From positions 201,547 to 265,546 of the forward strand of contig DATJLS010000054.1 of NCBI GenBank assembly GCA_035509315.1: a stretch of 64,000 nt of DNA. The letters run 5' to 3'. Shown piece by piece: positions 1 through 8,698 of the stretch; within the stretch, counting starts at the first letter, position 1; every line of letters starts with the position of its first letter. Position numbers and translations under genes: made by a program. This stretch comes from JAKAWQ01 sp035509315. GTDB lineage: Bacteria; Pseudomonadota; Alphaproteobacteria; Acetobacterales; Acetobacteraceae. The notes under the pieces were generated by a model. The model saw nothing but the letters and a program-made list of their open reading frames with translations, had not been told where the DNA came from and ran no database searches.

Positions 1-409
1 AACGCAGTCGCGCGCTAAGTGCTTCCTCCATCTCCGGCCTTAGCGTCCTTGTCGTCGTGGACCGAGGCGAGGGGGAGAGGGGAACTTGATGAAACCGAAG
101 CCTTGTCACGAACGGGCGGCCCCAATGGGCATTGATCCGCTCGATGAGCTTCGGCGCGAGGTGCTGAAGCTCGAGCGCGACCGGCCCAGCGCAGGCGAGC
201 GAGAGCGTACCCGCAGCGCAGCGCTCGGGGGCCGTGACCGATGCGAGTGCCGGCCCGACGATGGCTTCCCAGTCGGCCAACAATCGGGCGACGGCGGGCG
301 AGCGCCGGCGGAACGCCGGGCCCGTGATGACAGGCAGCAGCGCCGCGATCGGCCGCGGGCCGTAAGGATGCCGCGCCTCCTTCTTGTTCGTCGTCCCAGC
401 CGAAGCCAT
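1..409 (-). CDS. DUF721 / DciA-like protein, 3' end cut by window edge
   Basis: Read on the minus strand from ATG 409 the frame stays open to base 1, so the stop lies outside the window. The translation shows the DUF721 pattern: about 15 residues in comes PYGPRPIAALLPVITGPAF, followed by 'ADWEAIVG' and 'GPVALELQHLAPKLIERIN'. DUF721 proteins include DciA, the ancestral loader of the DnaB replicative helicase in most bacteria. Whether this member loads helicase is inference from the family. It is divergent from mutY with only about 10 bp between the start codons, so the two promoters must overlap coding sequence. The identity as a DUF721 protein is firm. The exact start is less sure because no good ribosome binding site is visible. 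Confidence 0.8.
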   Translation of the reverse strand, partial: MASAGTTNKKEARHPYGPRPIAALLPVITGPAFRRRSPAVARLLADWEAIVGPALASVTAPERCAAGTLSLACAGPVALELQHLAPKLIERINAHWGRPFVTRLRFHQVPLSPSPRSTTTRTLRPEMEEALSARLR

Positions 410-419
410 ACCGTTCTTC

Positions 420-1505
420 GTGTCCTCTTCCTCGCTCTCGGGCGCCGCGAGTCTGCTCCGCTGGTACGATCGCCACCGGCGAGATCTCCCCTGGCGTGCG
501 CGGCCCGAAATCCCACCAAACCCCTACCACGTGTGGCTGAGCGAGATCATGCTCCAGCAGACGACGGCCGCCGCAGTAGTACCTTATTTCGCCCGCTTCA
601 TCGACCGCTTCCCGAGCTTTGCCGCGCTCGCCGCCGCGCCGGAAGCAGAGGTGCTCGTCGCCTGGGCCGGGCTCGGCTATTACGCGCGTGCCCGCAATCT
701 TCACCGCACCGCCCGCATTGTCGCCGCGCAGGGCCTTCCGCGCACGCCAGAAGCGCTCGCGCGCCTGCCCGGCATCGGCGCGTATACGGCCGCTGCCATC
801 GCCGCGATTGCCTTTGGTGTTCCGGTGGTGCCTGTGGATGGCAATGTCGTTCGCGTGCTGGCGCGTCGTCACGCCGTCACTGAGACTTTGCCGGGCGCGT
901 TGACGCTCATCCATTCCGCCGCGCAGAAGCTCGCCGCCGATCCGTCCGTTGCCGCTCGTGCCGGGGATTTCGCGCAGGCGCTCTTCGATCTCGGGGCGAC
1001 GATCTGTCGGCCGGTTGAACCTCATTGCGTGCTCTGCCCCTGGCGCGAGATCTGCACCGCGCGCGCCGCCGGCATTGCCCCAAGCCTGCCGCGCAAGGCT
1101 CCGAAACCCGTGCGTCCGCATCGCTATGGCGCCCATTTCTGGCTCGTCGATGAAGCCGGGCAGGTGCTTTTGCGCCGCCGTCCCGCCCCGGGGCTCCTTG
1201 GCGGCATGACCGAATTGCCTGGCACCGTCTGGCGCCCCGAGCCCTGGCCAATCGTGGAGGCACTGAAGTCGGCGCCGATGAGGGCGGCCTGGCACCCGGT
1301 CGGCGAAGTTCAGCATGGTTTCACGCACTTCACACTTTCCCTCTTCGTCTTCGCCGGCCGCGTGCGGCGTATCCACGCGGACGGATTCCTCCGCCCGGTT
1401 GCCGCGCTTGCAGACGAAGCCTTGCCCTCGGTCATGCGCAAATGCGTCCATCTTGCGGAGCGAGCCTCGCCCGGCGGGTCGCGGGCTGGCATGCTCCCGC
1501 CATGA
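420..1505 (+). CDS. mutY: A/G-specific adenine DNA glycosylase MutY
   Basis: MutY removes adenine mispaired with 8-oxoguanine, the second defence of the GO repair system. An HhH-GPD glycosylase domain fills the N-terminal half: 'PWR' near residue 20, the catalytic-Glu motif SEIMLQQT, the helix-hairpin-helix LPGIGAYTAAAI, and VPVDGNVVRV with the catalytic Asp. A [4Fe-4S] ligand set follows (C-x6-C-x2-C-x5-C in CRPVEPHCVLCPWREIC). The C-terminal ~130 residues are the NUDIX-like domain that reads 8-oxoG. The frame is open from ATG 384, but GTG 420 gives the usual short N-terminus before 'LLRWYDRHR' and avoids overlap with the divergent DUF721 gene, so it was chosen. The stop overlaps the next start (ATGA), indicating an operon with nnrDE. 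Confidence 0.93.
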   Translation: MSSSSLSGAASLLRWYDRHRRDLPWRARPEIPPNPYHVWLSEIMLQQTTAAAVVPYFARFIDRFPSFAALAAAPEAEVLVAWAGLGYYARARNLHRTARIVAAQGLPRTPEALARLPGIGAYTAAAIAAIAFGVPVVPVDGNVVRVLARRHAVTETLPGALTLIHSAAQKLAADPSVAARAGDFAQALFDLGATICRPVEPHCVLCPWREICTARAAGIAPSLPRKAPKPVRPHRYGAHFWLVDEAGQVLLRRRPAPGLLGGMTELPGTVWRPEPWPIVEALKSAPMRAAWHPVGEVQHGFTHFTLSLFVFAGRVRRIHADGFLRPVAALADEALPSVMRKCVHLAERASPGGSRAGMLPP

Positions 1506-2926
1506 AGCTCCTCGCACCCGAACTCCTCAGTCCAGCCGAAATGGGCAAGGCCGATGAAGCCGCGATCGCCGGCGGCGCACCAGGAATTGCGCTCATGGAG
1601 AATGCGGGACGGGCCGTTGCGCGCGCCGTGATGCGCCGCTTCGCGCCCTGCCGCACCCTTGTGCTCTGCGGGCCGGGCAACAATGGCGGAGACGGGTATA
1701 TCACCGCCCGGCGCCTTGCGGAGGCGGGCTGGCCGGTCGCGCTCGCTTCTCTCGCCGCGCCGCGCCCCGGGACCGACGCCGCCCTGGCTGCCGCGCGCTG
1801 GCGCGGCCCATGCGCGGATTTCTCCCCTGCCGCTTCCGTCCGTGCCGAGCTCGTCATCGATGCCGTGTTCGGTGCCGGACTCGCCCGGCCGGTGGAGGGG
1901 TTGGTTGCCGATACCCTGTGTGCCGCCCGGCTGGTTGCCGCGATCGACGTGCCGAGCGGGCTCGATGGCGCGAACGGCACCGTCCTAGGTTATGCGCCGT
2001 CCGCCGCGCTGACCGTCACTTTCTTTCGCCGCAAGCCCGGCCATGTCCTGCTGCCGGGCCGGCTTCTGTGCGGAGCCCTGATCCTCGCAGAGATTGGCAT
2101 TCCGCCGTCTGTGCTGGAGACGGTGCATCCACGCACCTTTGCCAATGGTCCTGCTCTCTGGCGGCTGCCGATGCCCGCCTCGGATTCGCACAAATGGAGT
2201 CGCGGCCATGTCACCGTGCTTGGTGGCGCGACGATGACGGGCGCGGCCCGCCTTGCCGCGGCCGGCGCGCGCCGCATCGGCGCCGGGATGGTGACGATTG
2301 CCGCCCCCGCTTCGGCGGCACCGGTCTATCGGGTGGGCGCAGCGGGCGTGATCGTGAGCGAAGCACCGCTCGCCGAGCTGCTCCAGGATGCGCGGCGGCA
2401 AGTCTTCGTCTGCGGGCCGGGGCTCGGGGTGGATGCGGCCCGAATCGCGTTGCCGGCACTGCTTGCCGCCAAGCGACGCATTGTGGTGGATGCGGATGCG
2501 CTCACCGCTTTCGCGGGTTCGATCGCGGGATTGCGGGGTGCCGCCGTGCTGACGCCACACGAAGGAGAGTTCGCGCGCCTCTTTGGAACGGTCGGACCCA
2601 ACCGGCTCGAGGCTGCGCGCGAAGCCGCCCGCCGCACCGGCGCCGTGGTGGTGCTGAAGGGCGCCGACACGGTGATTGCGGCACCCGATGGCTGGGCCGC
2701 GGTCAATGACTCCGCGCCGCCCGACCTCGCCACGGCCGGGACCGGCGATGTCCTGGCGGGAATGATCGCGGGTCTCCTCGCGCAAGGGCTTGCGCCTCGG
2801 GAGGCTGCTTCCGCCGGTGTCTTCCTGCACGGCGCAGCCGCGGAGGCGGTCGGGCCCGGGCTGATTGCGGAGGATTTGCCCCAGGCGCTGCCGCGGGTGA
2901 TCGCTTCCATGCGTGCACAGTCATGA
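1502..2926 (+). CDS. nnr: Bifunctional NAD(P)H-hydrate epimerase / ADP-dependent dehydratase
   Basis: This enzyme repairs damaged NADH and NADPH: the N-terminal YjeF-type domain epimerises R- and S-NAD(P)HX, and the C-terminal YjeF/ribokinase-like domain dehydrates the S form using ADP. The N-terminal domain (about residues 1-210) shows PGNNGGDGYITA and the VIDAVFGAGL motif. The C-terminal domain (about 215-470) shows GPGLG, 'VVDADAL', and the nucleotide-site motif ATAGTGDVLAGMIAG. The length of 474 residues is typical of the fused bacterial form. ATG 1502 overlaps the mutY stop codon by ATGA, so the two are probably co-translated. The frame extends upstream to 1442 but that part lies inside mutY. 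No unusual residues were noted. Confidence 0.95.
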   Translation: MKLLAPELLSPAEMGKADEAAIAGGAPGIALMENAGRAVARAVMRRFAPCRTLVLCGPGNNGGDGYITARRLAEAGWPVALASLAAPRPGTDAALAAARWRGPCADFSPAASVRAELVIDAVFGAGLARPVEGLVADTLCAARLVAAIDVPSGLDGANGTVLGYAPSAALTVTFFRRKPGHVLLPGRLLCGALILAEIGIPPSVLETVHPRTFANGPALWRLPMPASDSHKWSRGHVTVLGGATMTGAARLAAAGARRIGAGMVTIAAPASAAPVYRVGAAGVIVSEAPLAELLQDARRQVFVCGPGLGVDAARIALPALLAAKRRIVVDADALTAFAGSIAGLRGAAVLTPHEGEFARLFGTVGPNRLEAAREAARRTGAVVVLKGADTVIAAPDGWAAVNDSAPPDLATAGTGDVLAGMIAGLLAQGLAPREAASAGVFLHGAAAEAVGPGLIAEDLPQALPRVIASMRAQS

Positions 2927-3010
2927 GGGTACGCGGAAATATCTTGCAATGACCCGTGAGCAGGCAGCGCCAATGCGCTAGACTGCACCGGGCATTGGGG
3001 CGGGGATCCG

Positions 3011-4432
3011 ATGGCGAAGCAAAGCCTGATGAACGAGCCGGCGGCACCGGCCGGCCTGTTCGACTGGGCGCGGCGGCGGCTGGTGAGTGTGTGGCGGGAC
3101 TTTGCCGCAAGCCCGACCGGCGAGGGCGAGGAATCGATCGAGGCGCAGATCCGTGCCTGCCTCGACGGACGCGGCGGCGAGATCAGCGCGCGTAATCGCG
3201 CCGCGCGTCTTGCCCGGACCTATCTCGGGCTTGATGCCGCCGGACAGAAATCCTTCCTCGAAACGCTGGCCAGCTTCGATTCCGATCCTGAAGCGGTGGC
3301 GAGCGCCTATCAGGCATTTCAGGAGGCCGGAGATCCTGCCTCCCGCGCGGGCGCCACGGCGGCGCTGCGCCGCGTCCTCGAGCCGCCGCGCCAGAAGCTG
3401 CTCCGCCAATTCACCTCCATTCCCAACGGGGTGAAGTTCCTGGTCGATCTTCGTGCGAAGCTTCGGGAAACGAACGGCGGCTCGACCTTGCTTGCCGCGC
3501 TCGAATCCGATCTCCACGGCCTGCTCGCGAGCTGGTTCGATATCGGCTTTCTCGAACTCCGGCGCATCGACTGGTCAAGCCCGGCTTCGCTGCTCGAGCG
3601 ATTGGTCGGCTATGAAGCGGTGCATTCCATCCGCTCCTGGCGGGATCTCAAGAACCGGCTCGATTCCGATCGCCGCTGCTATGCCTTCTTCCACCCGCGC
3701 ATGCCCGACGAACCGCTGATCTTCGTCGAGGTCGCGTTGGTGCAAGGGTTCGCGGACTCGGTCCAGAAGCTGCTCGACGAGAAGGCGCCGCTCCTTGATC
3801 CGCACACCGCCGATACCGCGATCTTCTACTCCATCAGCAATTGCCAGCGCGGACTCTCGGGGATCAGCTTCGGCAACTTCCTCATCAAGCGCGTCGTCGA
3901 GGAACTGACGCACGAGTTCCGCAATCTTCACACCTTCGCCACGCTCTCGCCGGTGCCGGGCTTCCGGCGCTGGCTTGCCGAGCTTCTCGCGGATGAGAAG
4001 GAGGGGCTCTTCTCCGTCGAGGAGGCGGCAAGCCTGCGCACCGCCGCGCCCGCAGACCGGCCCGCGGCGGAAACCGGCGCCGCGGCGCTGCTCGCCATCC
4101 TCTCCCGCCGGGGCTGGTGGCGAGACCCTTCCATACTGCCGGCGGCGGAGCCTGTGCTGCGCCGGCTTTGCGCGCGCTATCTTCTGGCCGAATCGAACGG
4201 CCCGCGCGCGCTCGATCCCGTGGCACACTTCCATCTGGCGAACGGTGCGAGGCTGGAACGGATCAACATGCTGGCGGATGTGTCCGAGCGCGGGGTCAAG
4301 GAAGGCGGGACGCTGATGGTGAATTATCTTTACGACCCCGACCGCATCGAGGAATGGCACGAGGATTATGTCGGCGGCAGCAAGCGCAATGCCTCGACCG
4401 GGGTACGCAAGCTGCTGCGTGGCTGGAGCTGA
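3011..4432 (+). CDS. mcd: Malonyl-CoA decarboxylase
   Basis: Catalyses decarboxylation of malonyl-CoA to acetyl-CoA. The protein has the family architecture: an N-terminal helical domain (to about residue 170) and a C-terminal GNAT-like catalytic domain. Family hallmarks are HPRMPDEPLIFVEVAL, SISNCQRGLSGISFGNFLIK, and the late DPVAHFHLANGARL segment that carries the catalytic His region. At 473 residues it matches full-length bacterial and mitochondrial enzymes. ATG 3011 follows 'ggggcgggg' and was kept as start; ATG 3029 is a weaker alternative. Only 17 bp separate it from the downstream TPP enzyme, so the two are likely co-transcribed. No malonyl-CoA synthetase (matB) or malonate transporter is present nearby, so the source of malonyl-CoA is not shown by context. 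Confidence 0.94.
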   Translation: MAKQSLMNEPAAPAGLFDWARRRLVSVWRDFAASPTGEGEESIEAQIRACLDGRGGEISARNRAARLARTYLGLDAAGQKSFLETLASFDSDPEAVASAYQAFQEAGDPASRAGATAALRRVLEPPRQKLLRQFTSIPNGVKFLVDLRAKLRETNGGSTLLAALESDLHGLLASWFDIGFLELRRIDWSSPASLLERLVGYEAVHSIRSWRDLKNRLDSDRRCYAFFHPRMPDEPLIFVEVALVQGFADSVQKLLDEKAPLLDPHTADTAIFYSISNCQRGLSGISFGNFLIKRVVEELTHEFRNLHTFATLSPVPGFRRWLAELLADEKEGLFSVEEAASLRTAAPADRPAAETGAAALLAILSRRGWWRDPSILPAAEPVLRRLCARYLLAESNGPRALDPVAHFHLANGARLERINMLADVSERGVKEGGTLMVNYLYDPDRIEEWHEDYVGGSKRNASTGVRKLLRGWS

Positions 4433-4449
4433 GCGATGAACGTTGCGCC

Positions 4450-6831
4450 ATGAACGTACCGGGCATCGCGATCGCCGAGGACCCGACGGGCGCGCGGCGG
4501 CTCGCCTATCTCAAGGAGATCGAGCGGAAGCTTCTCTGGCTTTCCACCTGGGCGATCCACAACGCCAACCATGTCCGGCCCAATCGCGACGGGCTCAAGG
4601 TCGGCGGGCATCAGGCTTCCTCCGCCTCGGTCATCTCGATCATGACCGCGCTCTATTTCGCCGCGCTCGAGCCGCAGGACCGGGTGGCGGTGAAGCCGCA
4701 TGCCGGCCCGGTGTTCCATGCCGTCAATTGTCTCTTCGGCCGCGAGAGCCGCGCGCCACTCGAACGGCTGCGGGCGTTCGGCGGCGCGCAATCCTATCCG
4801 AGCCGGACGCGCGACGGCTCGGAAGTGGATTTCTCGACCGGCTCGGTCGGTCTCGGTGTGGCGATGACGAGCTTCGCCGCGCTGATGCAGGATTACGTCC
4901 ATCGTCATGGGTTTGCGCGGGCCGATATCCCGCCCGGCCGCGCGATCGCGCTTGCGGGCGATGCCGAGCTTGATGAAGGCAATATCTACGAGGCGCTGCT
5001 CGAAGGCTGGAAGCACGATGTCCGCAATGTCTGGTGGATCATCGATTACAACCGCCAGAGCCTCGATTCCGTGGTGCCGGACCGGCTCTTCAGCCGTATC
5101 GAGGGGCTGTTCCGCGACATGGGGTGGAATGTCGTCACCCTGAAATACGGCCATCTTCTCATCGCCGCTTTCGCCCGCGCCGGCGGCGACGCCTTGCGTC
5201 GCTGGATCGATGATTGCCCGAACAGCCTTTATTCTGCGCTCACCTTCCAGGGCGGGGCGGCCTGGCGTTCCGCGCTGCTCGCCGATCTCGGGCGGGACCG
5301 CGATCTCCGGGCGATCATCGATCCGCTCGCCGATTCCGAGCTTGCCGAGCTGATGACCAATCTCGGCGGCCATGATCTCGGCTTCATCATCGATACACTC
5401 GAAGCGGCCGCCGCCGAAGGCGATCAGCCCACCTGCTTCATCGCCTATACGATCAAGGGCATGGGCCTGCCTTTCGCCGGCCACAAGGACAACCATGCCG
5501 GGCTGATGACGCCGGAGCAGATGGAGAGCTTTCGCGCCAGCATGCAAATCCGTCCCGGCCATGAATGGGACCTTGCCGAAGGACTCTCCGTTTCCGAGGC
5601 TGAGCTGCGCCGCTTCATCGCCACCGTGCCCTTCGCCCGTCCGCTTGCGCCCGAGGGACGCGCGCTTTCGGCCCCGGTGATTGCGATTCCGGCCGCGCTG
5701 CCCGCGCCGCGCAGCGCGGGGAAGAAAACCTCGACCCAGGCGGGCTTTGGGGAGATCCTGGCCGAGATCGGGCGCGGCGAGGGCGCGCTCGGGCCGCTCG
5801 CCGAGCGCATCCTGACGACGAGCCCCGATGTCACTGTCTCGACCAATCTCGGGCCCTGGGTCAATCGCCGCGGCGTCTTCGACCGCCATACGCGCAACGA
5901 TGTGTTTCGCGACGCCAAGCTCGCCTCGGCGCAGCGCTGGGGCATGAGCCCGCGCGGCCAGCATTTCGAGCTCGGCATCGCCGAGCAGAATTTCTTTCTC
6001 CTCCTTGCCGCCGCGGGCCTTTCGCAGACTCTCTACGGCGCTCGCCTGCTGCCGGTGGGCACTGTCTATGATCCCTTCGTCAATCGCGGGCTCGATGCGC
6101 TGATTTATGCCTGCTACCAGGATGCGCGCTTCCTTCTTGTCTCCACCCCTTCGGGCATCTCGCTCGCGCCTGAGGGTGGGCAGCACCAATCGATCAATAC
6201 GCCGCTGATCGGCATGGCGGCCGACAGGCTCGCCGCGTACGAGCCCGCGCATGTCGATGAGCTTGCGATCCTCTTCCGCCATGCGCTCGAGCATATGCAG
6301 CGCCCGGATGGCTCGGCGGTGTGGCTTCGGCTTTCGACCCGCCAGATTCCCCAGCCGGCACGCGCGCTCGACGCCGGCGCGGTGATCGCCGGCGCGCACT
6401 GGGCCGTTCCGCCCGCGCCGGGCGCGCGCATCGCCATCGCCTATCAGGGACCGCTCGCGCCCGAGGCCGTTTCCGCCTTCGCGCTTCTGCGCGAGGACGA
6501 GCCGGAGGCGGGACTGCTTGCTTTGACCAGTCCGGACCGGCTGCATGCGGGCTGGCGCGCCGCGCAGCGCGCGCGGCGCGCCGGCATGCGCGATGCGCTT
6601 TCGCATATCGAGCGCGTGCTTGCGCCGCTTGCGCCGGGGGCGGCCCTCGTCTCCGTGCTCGACGGCCATCCCGCCGCCCATTCCTGGCTCGGCGCCGTGC
6701 GGGGGCAACTGATCGTTCCGCTCGGCGTCGATCATTTCGGCCAGAGCGGCGATATCCCCGATCTCTATCGCGAATACGGCATCGATGCGGATGCGATCCT
6801 CGATGCTTGCGCCCAGGCGCTGCTGGAGTAG
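4450..6831 (+). CDS. Transketolase / AceE-like thiamine-diphosphate enzyme
   Basis: A 793-residue ThDP enzyme with the three-domain layout shared by transketolases and homodimeric pyruvate dehydrogenase E1 (AceE). The N-terminal part contains GGHQASSASVISIMTALYF, 'FSTGSVGLGVA' and the ThDP/Mg motif GDAELDEGNIYEAL...IDYNRQSLD (about residues 170-205). The middle pyrimidine domain contains ELGIAEQNFFLLLAAAGLS with the conserved Glu, and the C-terminal domain follows. Residue patterns resemble AceE ('HKDNHAGLM') more than classical transketolase, but no lipoyl E2 or E3 gene is nearby. The substrate cannot be assigned from sequence. It lies 17 bp downstream of malonyl-CoA decarboxylase, an unusual pairing. 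ATG 4450 was chosen because the open frame upstream lies inside mcd. The stop codon sits in a short tandem repeat. Confidence 0.85.
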   Translation: MNVPGIAIAEDPTGARRLAYLKEIERKLLWLSTWAIHNANHVRPNRDGLKVGGHQASSASVISIMTALYFAALEPQDRVAVKPHAGPVFHAVNCLFGRESRAPLERLRAFGGAQSYPSRTRDGSEVDFSTGSVGLGVAMTSFAALMQDYVHRHGFARADIPPGRAIALAGDAELDEGNIYEALLEGWKHDVRNVWWIIDYNRQSLDSVVPDRLFSRIEGLFRDMGWNVVTLKYGHLLIAAFARAGGDALRRWIDDCPNSLYSALTFQGGAAWRSALLADLGRDRDLRAIIDPLADSELAELMTNLGGHDLGFIIDTLEAAAAEGDQPTCFIAYTIKGMGLPFAGHKDNHAGLMTPEQMESFRASMQIRPGHEWDLAEGLSVSEAELRRFIATVPFARPLAPEGRALSAPVIAIPAALPAPRSAGKKTSTQAGFGEILAEIGRGEGALGPLAERILTTSPDVTVSTNLGPWVNRRGVFDRHTRNDVFRDAKLASAQRWGMSPRGQHFELGIAEQNFFLLLAAAGLSQTLYGARLLPVGTVYDPFVNRGLDALIYACYQDARFLLVSTPSGISLAPEGGQHQSINTPLIGMAADRLAAYEPAHVDELAILFRHALEHMQRPDGSAVWLRLSTRQIPQPARALDAGAVIAGAHWAVPPAPGARIAIAYQGPLAPEAVSAFALLREDEPEAGLLALTSPDRLHAGWRAAQRARRAGMRDALSHIERVLAPLAPGAALVSVLDGHPAAHSWLGAVRGQLIVPLGVDHFGQSGDIPDLYREYGIDADAILDACAQALLE

Positions 6832-6870
6832 GGGCGCTTCTGGAGTAGGGCGCTGGCGGAGTAGGGCGGA
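6825..6870 (+). repeat. Three short tandem units containing TAG
   Basis: The unit GGAGTAGGGCG recurs three times starting at 6825, 6842 and 6858 with 16-17 bp spacing. The first unit supplies the TAG stop codon of the upstream TPP enzyme. Slipped-strand duplication of the gene's 3' end would explain it. Confidence 0.6.
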
Positions 6871-6876
6871 GCGCGA

Positions 6877-6977
6877 GAGCGTGATGAGCGGAGGTGAGAT
6901 CACCGCAGGCCTGAATCACGCGGAAAAGAAACGACGAGCGCGGGATGGTTGAGCACGAGTGAGCGCATCCCGCTCTT
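6877..6977 (+). repeat. Palindromic repeat family A, copy 1
   Basis: This copy lies between convergent 3' ends (TPP enzyme on plus, ClpP-like gene on minus). It starts GAGCGTGATGAGCGGAGG, contains GATCACC, then TGAATCACGCGGAAAA, and closes with an inverted pair GCGGGATG...CATCCCGC followed by TCTT. The last stem plus short T run could serve as a transcription terminator here. See the family finding for all eight copies. Confidence 0.8.
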
Positions 6978-6989
6978 ACTGTTTCGGCT

Positions 6990-7937
6990 CTACTGGGTAT
7001 TGACGATATTGTATTCGATGAGTTCGGCCTCGGTCAGGTCGCGCGGCGCGTCGTTCGGAATATTGGCAAAAGCCGTGAGGAAGTGGAGCGAGAGTTCCAT
7101 CCGCACCAGGAACTCGGCAATCTCGGCAGCTTGCTGAGCGGAACTTTGTTCGATTTGCTTTATATCTTCCTGGACCGCAAAGGCGCGCAGCACATCGCTC
7201 GTGATGAGAGCCTTCGCGATATCCGTCTTCAGGAAGGCGTTGATCGACAGCTTGTCCTGGGGATGATCCTGGCTGTATTGCTTGAAGTCGGCCTGGATTT
7301 CCGTGTTGTGGTCCTTTGCGAAATCGATCGAAAATTCGGAATAGTCGTTCTGCAAGCTCTCGAAATCGGGATCATTCTCGAGCCCAACCATGCCATCGGG
7401 ATGCGAAAGAGCATAGTCACCGATCGTCCAATCCTCTGTCGTGGCATCCTTGCGCAGCGCTTCCGCCACTTGCTTTCCAGCGGCAAACATATGCACCATG
7501 AAATGGGCGCCGGGATCGATCGTTCTTATGATGCCGCCCATGAAGACGAAATTGCAGGCGCTGATGCAAAAATATCCGGAAGGCACCCTGGTCGCGAGCT
7601 TGCGGTCGCGGATGACGTAGCCCATATCGATGCCGTCTTCGAGCGATCCGCCGGGTGAGCAGAGGATGACCTCCTCAATCGGCCCCGCGGCCTTGAGTGC
7701 CGTGAGGAAACGTTGCGTATCCCCATCATCGATCCCGCCCCAGGCGAAGAAGGCTTTCCCGTGGGACACATTGACGAGCGAGAATTGCATCTGATCGGGG
7801 CTATTGTCGCCCGCGCAATCATCCACATTTCGCGGGGGAGCAACGAAGATGCCGCTCGGCTGATCGGCCGCCCGGACAGGCGAAGCGCCCGCGAGCAGGC
7901 ACCCGAAGAGGAGGAGCGGTGCGAAAAGCGCCCTCAT
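6990..7937 (-). CDS. Periplasmic ClpP/crotonase-fold protein (COG3904-like)
   Basis: A 315-residue secreted protein. The N-terminus MRALFAPLLLFGCLLAGASPVRAA is a Sec signal peptide ending in an AxA-type site. The mature protein has a ClpP-like core: 'VILCSPGGSLEDG' resembles the oxyanion-hole loop, and GYFCISACNFVFMGG places a Ser where ClpP-fold proteases have the nucleophile. A His follows in HFMVHMF. These features fit the predicted periplasmic protease-like family COG3904, but proteolysis is not shown. ATG 7937 was chosen over an upstream frame extension because it begins the signal peptide and overlaps the stop of the upstream lipoprotein gene by four bases, indicating translational coupling. 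The C-terminal ~130 residues are rich in acidic and polar residues and were not recognised. Confidence 0.75.
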   Translation of the reverse strand: MRALFAPLLLFGCLLAGASPVRAADQPSGIFVAPPRNVDDCAGDNSPDQMQFSLVNVSHGKAFFAWGGIDDGDTQRFLTALKAAGPIEEVILCSPGGSLEDGIDMGYVIRDRKLATRVPSGYFCISACNFVFMGGIIRTIDPGAHFMVHMFAAGKQVAEALRKDATTEDWTIGDYALSHPDGMVGLENDPDFESLQNDYSEFSIDFAKDHNTEIQADFKQYSQDHPQDKLSINAFLKTDIAKALITSDVLRAFAVQEDIKQIEQSSAQQAAEIAEFLVRMELSLHFLTAFANIPNDAPRDLTEAELIEYNIVNTQ

Positions 7938-8440
7938 GCCTGGACCCAGCTTCCACTCGGAGACTGGCAGTAGCGTTCGTTCTGCTGGACCTCGTTGCCC
8001 TGAATATAGGCGATCTGGTGGACGAGCTTGCATTGGCCGCCATTGTTCTGCGGCTGCACGGCAATGACCTGCGAGGAGCCAGACGCTCCGCTATGGTCCG
8101 ATTGCCAAGTGGCCGGCGGCGGTGGGGCGGCAGACACGGTGCTCGGGGTGCTGACCGGCTCTTCGAGGGCGCGCTGAGTGGCGGTTGCCGCCATCTCGCG
8201 GTCACGCTCGTCGAGCTGACGGCCGATCGCGCTGCCCACGAAATAGCCGGCGACGCTGCCGGCCGCGGCGCCGATCAGGGCGCCCGTGGTGTTGCCGCCG
8301 ATCGCTTCACCGAGACCGGCGCCGAGCGCACCGCCGCCAACGGCGCCGAACAGGCCGCCCGTCTCCTCATTGTTCTCGCAGGCAGAGAGCAGCGGCATGA
8401 TCGCGAGCGCAATGATAATAACTTGTTTTGGAAACGTCAT
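7934..8440 (-). CDS. Glycine-zipper (2TM) outer-membrane-type lipoprotein
   Basis: The N-terminus is a lipoprotein signal with lipobox LLSAC near residue 21, so the mature Cys is probably lipidated and the protein anchored in the outer membrane. It is followed by a glycine-rich zipper segment (GALGAGLGEAIGG, GALIGAAAGSVAGY) of the 17-kDa surface antigen / Glycine-zipper 2TM type, then a Pro-rich linker and a C-terminal Cys pair in a small SH3-like tail ('CKLVHQ...RYCQSPSGSW'). This layout is common in alphaproteobacterial surface lipoproteins of unknown function. ATG 8440 begins the signal; the open frame reaches 8527 but gives no signal. The stop overlaps the next start (tcat on plus), so it forms a two-gene unit with the ClpP-like gene. 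Confidence 0.8.
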   Translation of the reverse strand: MTFPKQVIIIALAIMPLLSACENNEETGGLFGAVGGGALGAGLGEAIGGNTTGALIGAAAGSVAGYFVGSAIGRQLDERDREMAATATQRALEEPVSTPSTVSAAPPPPATWQSDHSGASGSSQVIAVQPQNNGGQCKLVHQIAYIQGNEVQQNERYCQSPSGSWVQA

Positions 8441-8698
8441 CGCTGAGCCCCCAGACAAACCTTGAGACAAACTCCCACCCACTCGACGGAACATGTCCCT
8501 CGGAGCTCTGCCGAACACCGCGTGCAAACCCGCGTGCCCGGGCTCGCACCAAGGCGCGCGCCGGCTTGGCGGTGGGCCCGTTCTTCCGCTCTGGCGGGGC
8601 CCTTCTGCCCGCTTGTCCGGCTCACGTAATATTTCTGGCGCCGGAACATAGGCTTCGGCAACTCACGAAACGGTGTGAGAGGGGCCGCGCGCGCCGCG

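Noticed and set aside
15..1517. 500-codon minus frame opposite mutY
   Set aside because: No motif along its length; the DUF721 protein is read in a different minus frame and mutY on plus is unambiguous.
4366..6903. 845-codon open frame on minus opposite the TPP enzyme
   Set aside because: Mirror frame of a real gene in GC-rich DNA; translation is low-complexity (Arg, Ala, Gly, His) without domains, while the plus frame has clear catalytic motifs.
6840..6990. tRNA or other structured RNA in the gap after the TPP enzyme
   Set aside because: The symmetry is fully explained by family-A repeat copy 1; no cloverleaf can be drawn.
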